A stretch of 64,000 bases of DNA from Kribbella jiaozuonensis (GTDB lineage: Bacteria; Actinomycetota; Actinomycetes; Propionibacteriales; Kribbellaceae): positions 397,287 through 461,286 of the forward strand of contig NZ_SZPZ01000007.1 in assembly GCF_005233875.1 (NCBI RefSeq), read 5' to 3'. Below the pieces are notes generated by a model. The model worked only from the letters and a program-made list of their open reading frames with translations, did not search any database and was not told the DNA's origin. Below, piece after piece: positions 15,463 to 23,937 of this stretch. The stretch's first letter is position 1. Each line of letters starts with the position of its first letter. Both the position numbers and the translations under genes were made by a program.

Positions 15463-16574
15463 ACGAGTTCGACGTACTGCGGAAGGCGTTCCCGGAAACG
15501 GACGGTCCGACGCCGGAGGCGACCGACGCCGCCCGGCGTCAGGTGGAGGAGCTGATCCACCAGGCCAAGCCGGCCAGGTCCTTCACGACCTTTGTCCGGG
15601 CCGGCTGGCTCGGGACTGCTGTTACTGCGGCGACCGCGCTGGTGGCCGTGGTCGGCCTGGGTGGCGCGCTGGTGGTGGGACAGAACGGCGGGACAGAGCC
15701 GGGTGCACCGACCACCACCACTGCGCCGCGGCTGACCGCAGCAGCCGAGGTGCTGATCGCGGCGGCGGTGCACCAGGAGAAGGACGAGAAGGTGTCCGGG
15801 AAGTACTACCGGGTGCGCAGCCTGCAACTGAACCCGACGACCCGGGTCGGCAACCCGAAGTACACGTTGGAACGGCGGTCGATCACCGAGAGCTGGATGC
15901 CGATGAAGCCGGGCGTGGAGTCCTGGTTCGGCTGGGTGAACCTCGGCTATCAGCTCGTCAGCCCGGCCGATGAGGCGAAGTGGCGGGCGCAGGGTTCGCC
16001 GACGTCCTGGCAGCTGCCGTACGAGCGGACTCCGATCACCATGTCCGACGGCGTACCTGTGGTGAACAAGATGTCGTTCCGCGACGTCCCGCCCGGGTAC
16101 TACCTGACCGGCGACAAGCCGCTCAGCGCCGAGCAGATCGCGCACCTGCCAACCAGCCCGATCCAGCTCCGCCAGTACCTCGACAACACCGCCGCCAGGG
16201 ACGTGCCGGCAGCAGACCGCGAGTACGCCGTCTTCGCGGCCGCCGGGCGGCTCCTGTTCGAGATGCCTGCTCCCCCGAAGCTGCGGGGCGCAGCACTCCG
16301 CGTGCTCGCCACCCTGCCGGGGACGCACATTCGCACCGGTGTGAAGGATCCGCTGGGCCGCGTCGGCACGGAGGTCAGCCTGACTGCCGCGCTGAGCAAG
16401 CCGAGCGGCGACCGGACCAGCCTGTTCTGGAGCGGAGCGACGTACATCATCGACCCGACCACTGGCCGCCTGCTGAGCTCCACGATCGGCGGGCCGAAGC
16501 CCGGCTCGACCGTTGTGCTGCAGTCCGGCTGGACCGACGACAGGCCGACTCCGCCGTCTGCCGCCATCCGTTGA
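15459..16574 (+). CDS. CU044_5270-family membrane protein, probable sigma regulator
   Basis: 371 aa. A short cytoplasmic N-terminal part (NEFDVLRKAFPETDGPTPEA) and one membrane helix at about residues 50-75 (GTAVTAATALVAVVGLGGALVVG) are followed by a Thr/Pro linker and a large extracellular domain with a WSGATYIIDPTTGRLL segment near the end. Such proteins follow ECF sigma genes with overlapping stops and starts in many actinobacteria. The short N-terminal region is the likely sigma-binding part, although no zinc anti-sigma motif is visible. Confidence 0.8.
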   Translation: MNEFDVLRKAFPETDGPTPEATDAARRQVEELIHQAKPARSFTTFVRAGWLGTAVTAATALVAVVGLGGALVVGQNGGTEPGAPTTTTAPRLTAAAEVLIAAAVHQEKDEKVSGKYYRVRSLQLNPTTRVGNPKYTLERRSITESWMPMKPGVESWFGWVNLGYQLVSPADEAKWRAQGSPTSWQLPYERTPITMSDGVPVVNKMSFRDVPPGYYLTGDKPLSAEQIAHLPTSPIQLRQYLDNTAARDVPAADREYAVFAAAGRLLFEMPAPPKLRGAALRVLATLPGTHIRTGVKDPLGRVGTEVSLTAALSKPSGDRTSLFWSGATYIIDPTTGRLLSSTIGGPKPGSTVVLQSGWTDDRPTPPSAAIR

Positions 16575-16598
16575 CCGGTTGGGTCCAGCGTCTAGGTT
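16571..16598 (+). promoter_or_regulatory. Promoter of sppA, leaderless
   Basis: TTGACC (16571-16576) and TAGGTT (16593-16598) are 16 bases apart, and ATG 16605 follows 6 bases after the -10 box. There is no Shine-Dalgarno sequence. The -35 box overlaps the stop codon of the preceding gene. Confidence 0.55.
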
Positions 16599-16604
16599 GG
16601 GTGC

Positions 16605-18257
16605 ATGGGGACTCTCCTGGAGCTGGATCTGACCCGTGGTGTTCTCGAGACGCCGCCTGCCTCTCCGGTGGCGGCCTTTCGGGCCCGTCATCTGCCGACG
16701 CTGCGCGAGCTGGTGTCTGCCTTGCGGAAGGGTGCGCGGGACGACTCGGTCGTCGGCGTGGTCGCCCATCTGGGTGGCAGCCGGCTGTCGCTCGCGCAGG
16801 TGCAGGAGCTGCGCGAGGCGGTGGCCGACTTCCGTACGTCGGGGAAGCCCGCAGTCGCCTGGACCGAGTCGTTCGGCGAGTCCGGTCAGGGCACGGTTCC
16901 CTACTACCTGGCCACCGCGTTCGACGAGATCTGGCTGCAGCCGTCCGGTGACCTGGCCATCACCGGTGTGACCGTGCAGGCCGTCTTCATCCGCGGCGCG
17001 CTGGACAAGGCGGGCGTGATCCCGCAGTTCGGCAAGCGGCGTGAGTACAAGACGGCGGCCGACACGTTCACCGAGAAGGAGATGACCGCGCCGGGACGCG
17101 AGATGGCGTCGCGGCTCGCGGAGTCGGCGTACGAGCAGATCGTCGAGGGCATCGCAGTACGGCGGCGTCTGGACACCACGCGGGTCCGGGAGCTCGTCGA
17201 CAGCGCCCCACTGCCCGCACAGGACGGTCTGGACGCCGGACTGGTCGATCGACTCGGCTACCGGTCCGACGTGTACGACGAGCTCGAGAAGCAGCTCCAG
17301 TACGACGACCGGCTGCTGGCCGAGCGCTACATCCGGCGTGGTCCGCGCAGCCTCGAGGACCTGCGTAAAACGCTCCCCTGGCCGCAGAAGCCACTCGTAG
17401 CCGTCGTCCGCGTGACCGGTGGTATCTCGGTCGGCCGCAACTCCAACAGCCCGATGGGCGGCCCAGGGTCCGGCTCCGACACCGTCGGCGCCGCACTGCG
17501 TGCCGTTGCGGCCAACGAGCACGTGAAGGCCGTCGTACTGCGAGTGGACAGCCCAGGCGGCTCGTACGTCGCCTCCGACGCGATCCGCAACGAGGTACTG
17601 CGACTCCGCTCGACCGGGCGCCCTGTGATCGCGTCCATGGGCAGCGTGGCCGCGTCAGGCGGGTACTTCGTGGCGATGCCGGCTGACGTGATCGTGGCGC
17701 AGCCCGGCACGATCACCGGGTCTATCGGCGTACTGACCGGAAAGGGCGTCGTACGCGACGCGCTCGGCCGGATCGGGATCTCACGGGACGCCGTGTCCGA
17801 GGGTGCGAACGCGCAGATGTACTCGGCGCAGGAGGAGTTCACCGACGAGCAGTGGGCGCGGCTGGAGGAGACACTCGACCGCATCTACAAGGACTTCGTC
17901 GCCAAGGCCGCTCAGGACCGCGGACTGCCCGAGGAGCGGCTGGAGGCGCTGGCGCGCGGACGGGTCTGGACCGGCTCCGACGCGCACGGCCACAAGCTCG
18001 TGGACGAACTGGGCGGCTTCCAGCACGCACTGACGCTCGCCTGCAACCGCGCTGGTCTGGATCGGGACGAGATCGGCGTGATCGCTGCGCCGCACCGCAA
18101 CCTGCTCAGCCAGCTGCGCGCGCCCGTGACGACCGATGATCTGGCCGTCAGTGCGGCGCCGCTGACGCTGGACGGCCTGACCACCGGTCTCTACAGCGCG
18201 CTGGGTCTCCCCCCGGCCGGAGTACTCCGGATGCCGTTCAACTGGGAGATCAGCTAG
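16605..18257 (+). CDS. sppA: Signal peptide peptidase SppA, long (67 kDa-type) form
   Basis: 550 aa with two ClpP-like S49 protease domains, as in the E. coli-type long enzyme. The N-terminal half supplies the Lys of the Ser/Lys dyad (KRREYKTAADTFTEKEM); the C-terminal half supplies the catalytic Ser (MGSVAASGGYFVAM). There is no clear N-terminal membrane helix, unlike E. coli SppA, so it may be cytoplasmic or peripheral. It degrades cleaved signal peptides or membrane peptides. Its stop overlaps the convergent adenosyltransferase gene by four bases. Confidence 0.9.
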   Translation: MGTLLELDLTRGVLETPPASPVAAFRARHLPTLRELVSALRKGARDDSVVGVVAHLGGSRLSLAQVQELREAVADFRTSGKPAVAWTESFGESGQGTVPYYLATAFDEIWLQPSGDLAITGVTVQAVFIRGALDKAGVIPQFGKRREYKTAADTFTEKEMTAPGREMASRLAESAYEQIVEGIAVRRRLDTTRVRELVDSAPLPAQDGLDAGLVDRLGYRSDVYDELEKQLQYDDRLLAERYIRRGPRSLEDLRKTLPWPQKPLVAVVRVTGGISVGRNSNSPMGGPGSGSDTVGAALRAVAANEHVKAVVLRVDSPGGSYVASDAIRNEVLRLRSTGRPVIASMGSVAASGGYFVAMPADVIVAQPGTITGSIGVLTGKGVVRDALGRIGISRDAVSEGANAQMYSAQEEFTDEQWARLEETLDRIYKDFVAKAAQDRGLPEERLEALARGRVWTGSDAHGHKLVDELGGFQHALTLACNRAGLDRDEIGVIAAPHRNLLSQLRAPVTTDDLAVSAAPLTLDGLTTGLYSALGLPPAGVLRMPFNWEIS

Positions 18258-18835
18258 TCGCGCTCGCCGCCCGGCACCCAGAGGACGTCGCCGCCGGAGG
18301 ACAGGTTGGCGACTCGGCCGAGGATGAAGAGCAGGTCGGACAGGCGGTTGAGGTACGTGAGCGCGAGCAGGTTGACCGACGGGCCGTGCGCCTCGACGGC
18401 GGCCCAGCCGGCCCGCTCGGCACGGCGTACGACCGTGCGGGCGACGTTGAGGTACGCCGCGCCCTCGGTGCCGCCCGGCAGGATGAACGAGCGGAGCTTG
18501 GTCAAACGACCGTTGTAGTCGTCGCACCATGCCTCGAGCCGGTCGATGTAGTCCTGGGTGATCCGCAGCGGCGGGTACTCCGGATCCGGCGCGATCGGAT
18601 TGCACAGGTCGGCCCCGACGTCGAACAGATCGTTCTGGATCCGGGTGAGCAGCACCACGAGTGTGCTGTTCAGGTGACCGGCCGCGATGGCCACACCGAT
18701 GGCGGAGTTCGCCTCGTCCACCTCGCCGTACGCCGCCAGGCGCGGATCCGTCTTCGAGGTCGTGGAATTGTCGCCCAGGCGGGTCTCGCCGGCGTCACCG
18801 GTGCGCGTGTAGATCCGCGTCAAGTTCACAGCCAT
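18254..18835 (-). CDS. ATP:cob(I)alamin adenosyltransferase, PduO type
   Basis: 193 aa. Typical N-terminal loop TRIYTRTGDAGETRLGDNS that binds ATP, AYGEVDEANSAIG, IQNDLFDVGADL, and the C-terminal YLNRLSDLLFILGR. It attaches the adenosyl group to cob(I)alamin, giving the cofactor needed by mutases such as the MeaA-type enzyme encoded 4.4 kb away. It diverges from murA with 49 bases between starts, an arrangement also found in mycobacteria. Confidence 0.95.
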   Translation of the reverse strand: MAVNLTRIYTRTGDAGETRLGDNSTTSKTDPRLAAYGEVDEANSAIGVAIAAGHLNSTLVVLLTRIQNDLFDVGADLCNPIAPDPEYPPLRITQDYIDRLEAWCDDYNGRLTKLRSFILPGGTEGAAYLNVARTVVRRAERAGWAAVEAHGPSVNLLALTYLNRLSDLLFILGRVANLSSGGDVLWVPGGERD

Positions 18836-18872
18836 GCCAGGACTCTACGCAAAGCCCGACTCGGTCAAACGC

Positions 18873-18878
18873 TACAGT
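18873..18878 (+). promoter_or_regulatory. Probable -10 box (TACAGT) of murA
   Basis: TACAGT ends 6 bases before GTG 18885, and there is no ribosome site, so a leaderless transcript is likely. It also supports the GTG start over the longer upstream frame. Confidence 0.45.
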
Positions 18879-18884
18879 CGACCG

Positions 18885-20171
18885 GTGGAACGGTTTCGGA
18901 TCGCAGGTGAGGCACGGCTCGACGGCACGGTCGAGGTAGCCGGGGCGAAGAACAGTGTGCTCAAGCTGATGGCGGCTGCGCTGCTGGCAGAGGGTACGAC
19001 GACGCTGCGGCAGGTGCCGGGGATCCTGGACGTCACGTTCATGGCCCAGCTGCTCGACACCCTCGGGTGCTCGGTGAAGGTGGATCCGGACGGGCGGCTG
19101 GCGACGATCGCCGTACCGGCCACGGTCAAGCACCAGTGCGACTACGACCTGGTGCGCAAGCTGCGCGCGTCGATCTCGGTGCTCGGCCCGCTGCTGGCCC
19201 GCTGCGGTCAGGCGGAGGTCGCGCTGCCGGGCGGCGACAACATCGGCTCCCGCGGGCTGAACATGCACGTCGCCGGCCTGGAGTCGATGGGCGCGAAGGT
19301 GCACATCGAGCACGGCTTCGTGATCGCCGACGCACCGCAGGGCCTGCACGGCGCCGAGGTGTGGCTGGACTTCCCGAGCGTCGGCGCGACCGAGACGATC
19401 ATGATGGCCTCGGTGCTCGCGAAGGGTACGACGATCATCGAGAACGCCGCCCGCGAGCCCGAGATCCAGGACATCGCCAAGATGCTCGTGGAAATGGGCG
19501 CCCAGATCGACGGCGCCGGCTCGCCGCGGATCGAGATCACCGGCGTGGACGGGCTGCTGAACCCGGTGGATCACGTCGTGGTGCCGGACCGGATCGTGTC
19601 CGGGAGCTGGGCGTTCGCGGCTGCTATCACCAAGGGTGACATCACGATCGCGAACGGCCACGCCGAGCACCTGGAGCTTCCGCTCGACAAGCTGCACAAG
19701 GCCGGCGCGGAGATCACCGTGCTGAACCCGGGCTTCCGGGTCCGGATGCACGACCGGCCGAAGCCTGTGGACGTGGTGACGTTGCCGTACCCGGGGTTCG
19801 CGACCGACCTGCAGGCCTTCGTGATCGCGCTCAACGCGCTCAGCGACGGCGCGGCGATGGTGACCGAGAACCTGTTCGAGGGCCGGTTCACGTTCGCACA
19901 GGAGCTGACCCGGCTGGGCGCGCAGATCCAGACCGACGGGCATCACGCGGTCGTCCGCGGCGTACCGCGGCTGTCCGGTGCGCCTGTGGTCGCCTCCGAC
20001 ATCCGCGCGGGCGCGGCGCTCGTGCTCGCCGGCCTCGCGGCCGAGGGCGAGACGCTCGTGTCGGCCGCGCATCACGTCCACCGCGGCTACACCGACTTCG
20101 CCGGCAACCTCCGCCGCCTCGGCGCCGACGTCATCGTCGAGCCGGACGACGCCGAGATGTACTGGAACTGA
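18885..20171 (+). CDS. murA: UDP-N-acetylglucosamine 1-carboxyvinyltransferase
   Basis: 428 aa, full length. It adds enolpyruvate to UDP-GlcNAc, the first committed step of peptidoglycan synthesis. AGAKNSVLKL near the N-terminus carries the conserved Lys-Asn. The active-site loop reads LPGGDNIG with Asp118, where fosfomycin-sensitive enzymes such as that of E. coli have Cys (LPGGC). Asp here is the form seen in M. tuberculosis and confers fosfomycin resistance. The start is GTG 18885, 6 bases after TACAGT. Confidence 0.95.
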   Translation: MERFRIAGEARLDGTVEVAGAKNSVLKLMAAALLAEGTTTLRQVPGILDVTFMAQLLDTLGCSVKVDPDGRLATIAVPATVKHQCDYDLVRKLRASISVLGPLLARCGQAEVALPGGDNIGSRGLNMHVAGLESMGAKVHIEHGFVIADAPQGLHGAEVWLDFPSVGATETIMMASVLAKGTTIIENAAREPEIQDIAKMLVEMGAQIDGAGSPRIEITGVDGLLNPVDHVVVPDRIVSGSWAFAAAITKGDITIANGHAEHLELPLDKLHKAGAEITVLNPGFRVRMHDRPKPVDVVTLPYPGFATDLQAFVIALNALSDGAAMVTENLFEGRFTFAQELTRLGAQIQTDGHHAVVRGVPRLSGAPVVASDIRAGAALVLAGLAAEGETLVSAAHHVHRGYTDFAGNLRRLGADVIVEPDDAEMYWN

Positions 20172-20180
20172 CGCCACAGC

Positions 20181-20186
20181 TAGGGT
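20181..20186 (+). promoter_or_regulatory. Probable -10 box (TAGGGT) of fabV
   Basis: TAGGGT ends 7 bases before ATG 20194, with no Shine-Dalgarno sequence; a leaderless start is likely. The promoter lies in the 22 bases after murA. Confidence 0.45.
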
Positions 20187-20193
20187 CGTGCGC

Positions 20194-21363
20194 ATGACTG
20201 AGCGCGTGATCAAGCCCCTCGGCCGCGGATTCCTCTTCCTCGACTCCCACCCGGCCGGCTGCGCCCGGATCGTGCGGGACATGGCCGGGCAGGTCGAGGC
20301 CCGTACGCCGGGACGCCGTACGGCGCTCGTCATCGGGTCGAGCTCGGGCTACGGGCTGGCGACGACGATCGCGGGTCTGGCCCGGTACGGCGTCGACGGG
20401 ATCGGGGTGTCGTTCGAGAAGGCGCCGACAGCTCGTCGTACGGCGACCGCCGGGTGGTACCGGACCGCGGAGACGGCAGCGCTGGCGGCCGAGCTCGGGC
20501 GCTCGTGGAGCTTCGTGAATGCGGATGCGTTCGCGGACGACACGAAGAACGACGTACTCGATCTGGTCGCGAAGCTAGGCGGGATCGATCACCTGATCTA
20601 CAGCGTGGCCGCGCCGCGGCGGGTCGATCCGCGCAACGGCGAGACGTACCAGTCCGCGCTGAAGACGATCGGTGCGCCGTACACCACCAAGAGCCTCGCG
20701 TACGAGGACGGCGAGCCGGTGCTGCAGGAGGTCTCGATCGACGTCGCCACCGACGACGAACTCGCGCAGACCGTGAAGGTGATGGGCGGCGAGGACTGGG
20801 CCCGGTGGATCACCGCGCTGCAGGAGCGTGACCTGCTGAAGCCGGGGTTCAACACCGTTGCGCTGACCTACATCGGCTCCGAGCTGACCGGGCCGATCTA
20901 CCGCCAGGGTTCGATCGGCGCGGCGAAGGCCGACCTCGAGCAGACCGCGTTGAACCTGGCGAAGGACGGCGTCACCGCGATGACGTCGGTCAACGGCGCG
21001 GCCGTCACCCAGGCCTCGTCCGCGATTCCCGGCATCGGCCTCTACGTCAGCATCCTGCACAAGGTCCACGGCCTGCAGACCCCTGTCCAGCAGTCGATCT
21101 CGCTCTGGGACCAGCTCACCGGCGAGGCCCCGCTGGATCTCGACGACGAGGGCCGCATCCGTCTGGACCGCTGGGAACTCGCCGACGACGTCCAGTCCGC
21201 GATCCGCACCCAGTGGGAAGCCGCGACCGCAGCCAACATCGGCGAGGTAGCCGACACCGAGTGGTTCCTGGCCGAGGTACGCCGCCTCTACGGCTTCGAC
21301 GTACCGGATGTGGACTACGAAGCCGAGACCGAGGTCGACGTGGAGTGGCCTACAAAGGCTTGA
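20194..21363 (+). CDS. fabV: Trans-2-enoyl-CoA/ACP reductase FabV
   Basis: 389 aa, the length of FabV and TER enzymes and longer than FabI. It has a glycine-rich NADH site (ALVIGSSSGYGLAT), an SFEKAPTARRTATAGWY segment, IYSVAAPRR, and the FabV-type catalytic Tyr-x8-Lys pair in PIYRQGSIGAAKADLE. It reduces the double bond in the last step of each fatty-acid elongation cycle, or crotonyl-CoA in some organisms. FabV enzymes are generally less sensitive to triclosan than FabI. The 3' end overlaps the convergent helicase gene by 14 bases. Confidence 0.93.
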   Translation: MTERVIKPLGRGFLFLDSHPAGCARIVRDMAGQVEARTPGRRTALVIGSSSGYGLATTIAGLARYGVDGIGVSFEKAPTARRTATAGWYRTAETAALAAELGRSWSFVNADAFADDTKNDVLDLVAKLGGIDHLIYSVAAPRRVDPRNGETYQSALKTIGAPYTTKSLAYEDGEPVLQEVSIDVATDDELAQTVKVMGGEDWARWITALQERDLLKPGFNTVALTYIGSELTGPIYRQGSIGAAKADLEQTALNLAKDGVTAMTSVNGAAVTQASSAIPGIGLYVSILHKVHGLQTPVQQSISLWDQLTGEAPLDLDDEGRIRLDRWELADDVQSAIRTQWEAATAANIGEVADTEWFLAEVRRLYGFDVPDVDYEAETEVDVEWPTKA

Positions 21364-23851
21364 ACGAGGCCAGTTCCAGGACGAGGTCTCCGGCTTCGTC
21401 CGAGGCGGCCAGGTCGACCGACGCGCTGATGCGCCAGTCGTGGTTGCCTTCGGGGTCGTCGATGATCTGCTGGACTTCCCAGTAGCCGGGGTGTTCCTCG
21501 ACCATGAACAGGGCGGGGCCGCGGGCGGCCGGGCCGGTGTTCACCACGTCGTGCTCGGCGTAGTACGCCGTACCGGCCTCGGCCCAGCGCGCGGCGTCCC
21601 AGCCGGCGTCGGCGTCCAGTTGGCCCAGCTCGGCCCAGCGGTGCAGGGCGAGGAGCTCGACGCGGCGGAACATCGCGTTGCGGACGAGGACGCGGAAAGC
21701 CCTTGTATTCAGGGTGATCCGGCGCGGACCGGTCGGCGTGACCTCGGCCTCCGGCTCGTCGGTGGGGTTGGTCAGCTCCTCCCACTCGTCGAGCAGGCTG
21801 GAGTCGGTCTGCCGGACAACCTCGCCGAGCCACTCGATCAGGTCGGTCAGGTCCTCGTTCACCTTGTCCGGCGGCACGGTCTGCTTGAGCGCCTTGTACG
21901 CGTCGCTCAGATACCGCAGTACGACGCCCTCCGACCGCGCCAGTCCGTAGAACCCGATGAACTCGCCGAACGTCATCGCCCGCTCGAACATGTCCCGCAC
22001 GACGGCCTTCGGCGACAACCCGGCGTCGGCGATCCACGGATGCGTCTGCCGGTACATCTCGAACGTTGCCTCAAGCAACTCATTGAGCGGCTTCGGCCAG
22101 GTGACGTCCTCGAGCAGCTCCATCCGCTCCTCGTACTCGATCCCCTCGGCCTTCATCGCGTTCACCGCCTCGCCGCGGGCGTGATGCTCCTGCGCCCACA
22201 GCACCGCGCGCGGATCCTCGAGCGTCGCCTCGACGACCGACACCACGTCGAGCGCGTACGACGGATCCTCCGGGTCGAGCAGATCCAGCGCGGCCAGCGC
22301 GAACGTCGACAGCGGCTGGTTGAGGCTGAAGTCCTTCTGCAGATCGACGGTCAACCGCAGCGACCGGCCGTTCTCGTCCGGCTCGTCCAGCCGCTCGACC
22401 ACGCCGGCGGTCAACAGCGTCCGGTAGATCTGGATCGCCCGCCGGATCAGCCGGACCTGCGCACGCGAGTCCTCATGGTTGTCGCGAAGGAGGTGCCGCA
22501 TGCTCGCGAACGCGTCGCCGTCGCGCGCAATGACGTTCAGCAGCATCGCGTGGCTGACCCGCATCCGCGACTGCAACGCCTCGGGCTCGGCCGCGACCAG
22601 CCGGTCGAACGTGTCCTCACCCCAGGTGACGAACCCCTCCGGCGGCTTCTTCCGCTGCACCTTGCGCTGCTTCTTCGGGTCGTCGCCCGCCTTCGCCAGC
22701 GCCTTCACGTTCTCGACCACGTGGTCCGGCGCCTGTACGACGACCGTCCCCGACGTGTCGTACCCGGCCCGGCCGGCCCGCCCCGCGATCTGGTGGAACT
22801 CGCGCGCCTTCAGGATCCGCTGCCGGCGTCCGTCGTACTTGCTCAACGCCGTCAGTACGACGGTCCGGATCGGCACGTTGATCCCGACCCCGAGCGTGTC
22901 CGTGCCGCAGATCACCTTGAGCAGCCCGGCCTGTGCCAGCTGCTCGACCAGCCGACGGTACTTCGGCAGCATGCCGGCGTGATGCACCCCGATGCCGTGC
23001 TTCACGAGCCGCTGCAACGTCCGGCCGAAGCCCTTGCTGAACCGGAAGTGGCCGATCAGCTCGTTGATCTTCTCCTTCTCCTCCTTGGAGGAGACGTTGA
23101 TGCTCATCAGCGCCTGCGCGCGTTCGAGCGCGGCCGCCTGGGTGAAGTGGACGACGTACACCGGGGCCTGGTGGGTGGTGAGCAGCTCTTCGAGCGTCTC
23201 GTGCAGAGCGGTCGTGACGTACTTGTAGATCAGCGGGACCGGGCGTTCGCCGGACGCGACGATCGCGGTCGGGCGGCCGGTCCGTCGCGACAGGTCGATC
23301 TTGAACCGCTCGACGTCGCCGAGGGTCGCGGACATCAGTACGAACTGCGCCTTCGGCAGCTCGAGCAGCGGGACCTGCCAGGCCCAGCCGCGATCCGGCT
23401 CGGAGTAGAAGTGGAACTCGTCCATCACCACCTGGCCGACGTCCGCTTCGTCCCCTTCCCGCAGGGCGATGTTGGCGAGGACCTCCGCCGTACAGCAGAT
23501 GATCGGTGCGCCGGCGTTCACGGACGCGTCGCCGGTCAGCATGCCGACCTTGTCCGCGCCGAAGACGTCACAGAGCGCGAAGAACTTCTCCGACACCAGC
23601 GCCTTGATCGGCGCCGTGTAGAACGTCCGCTGCCCGTGCGCGAGCGCCGCGAAGTGCGCACCGGTCGCCACCAGGCTCTTCCCGGAGCCGGTCGGCGTGG
23701 ACAGGATCACGTTCGACCCCGTCATCACCTCGATCAACGCTTCTTCCTGAGCCGGGTACAACGAGATCCCCTGCTCCCCCACCCAACGCGCGAACACGTC
23801 GTACAGGTCGTCAGGCTCGGTCGTCCCCGGCAGTTGCTCAGTCAGCGTCAT
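21350..23851 (-). CDS. Ski2-like DEAD/DEAH-box helicase with DUF3516-type C-terminus
   Basis: 833 aa. Motif I is STPTGSGKS, motif II DEFH, motif III SATLGD, and motif VI QIAGRAGRAG, giving the RecA1-RecA2 core over roughly residues 30-420. The helical C-terminal half is rich in Glu, Leu and Trp and corresponds to the DUF3516-type region of actinobacterial Ski2-like proteins. It probably unwinds RNA, although this is unproven for the group. I chose ATG 23851 because GACAAT on the minus strand ends 8 bases before it and the longer frame has only antisense-like sequence. Confidence 0.88.
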   Translation of the reverse strand: MTLTEQLPGTTEPDDLYDVFARWVGEQGISLYPAQEEALIEVMTGSNVILSTPTGSGKSLVATGAHFAALAHGQRTFYTAPIKALVSEKFFALCDVFGADKVGMLTGDASVNAGAPIICCTAEVLANIALREGDEADVGQVVMDEFHFYSEPDRGWAWQVPLLELPKAQFVLMSATLGDVERFKIDLSRRTGRPTAIVASGERPVPLIYKYVTTALHETLEELLTTHQAPVYVVHFTQAAALERAQALMSINVSSKEEKEKINELIGHFRFSKGFGRTLQRLVKHGIGVHHAGMLPKYRRLVEQLAQAGLLKVICGTDTLGVGINVPIRTVVLTALSKYDGRRQRILKAREFHQIAGRAGRAGYDTSGTVVVQAPDHVVENVKALAKAGDDPKKQRKVQRKKPPEGFVTWGEDTFDRLVAAEPEALQSRMRVSHAMLLNVIARDGDAFASMRHLLRDNHEDSRAQVRLIRRAIQIYRTLLTAGVVERLDEPDENGRSLRLTVDLQKDFSLNQPLSTFALAALDLLDPEDPSYALDVVSVVEATLEDPRAVLWAQEHHARGEAVNAMKAEGIEYEERMELLEDVTWPKPLNELLEATFEMYRQTHPWIADAGLSPKAVVRDMFERAMTFGEFIGFYGLARSEGVVLRYLSDAYKALKQTVPPDKVNEDLTDLIEWLGEVVRQTDSSLLDEWEELTNPTDEPEAEVTPTGPRRITLNTRAFRVLVRNAMFRRVELLALHRWAELGQLDADAGWDAARWAEAGTAYYAEHDVVNTGPAARGPALFMVEEHPGYWEVQQIIDDPEGNHDWRISASVDLAASDEAGDLVLELASFKPL

Positions 23852-23897
23852 CGTCACCCATTGTCCCCGAACGGCCAATCGGCAGGCTCCGCCGGGT

Positions 23898-23933
23898 GCC
23901 GCGTGCGCCGCCGGGGTAGGCGGCGCACGCGGC
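23898..23933 (-). terminator. Strong terminator hairpin after the sugar ABC operon
   Basis: A perfect 15-bp stem, GCCGCGTGCGCCGCC (23898-23912) with GGCGGCGCACGCGGC (23919-23933), and a six-base loop. It begins 4 bases after the binding-protein stop. There is no T-run. Confidence 0.8.
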
Positions 23934-23937
23934 CGGA

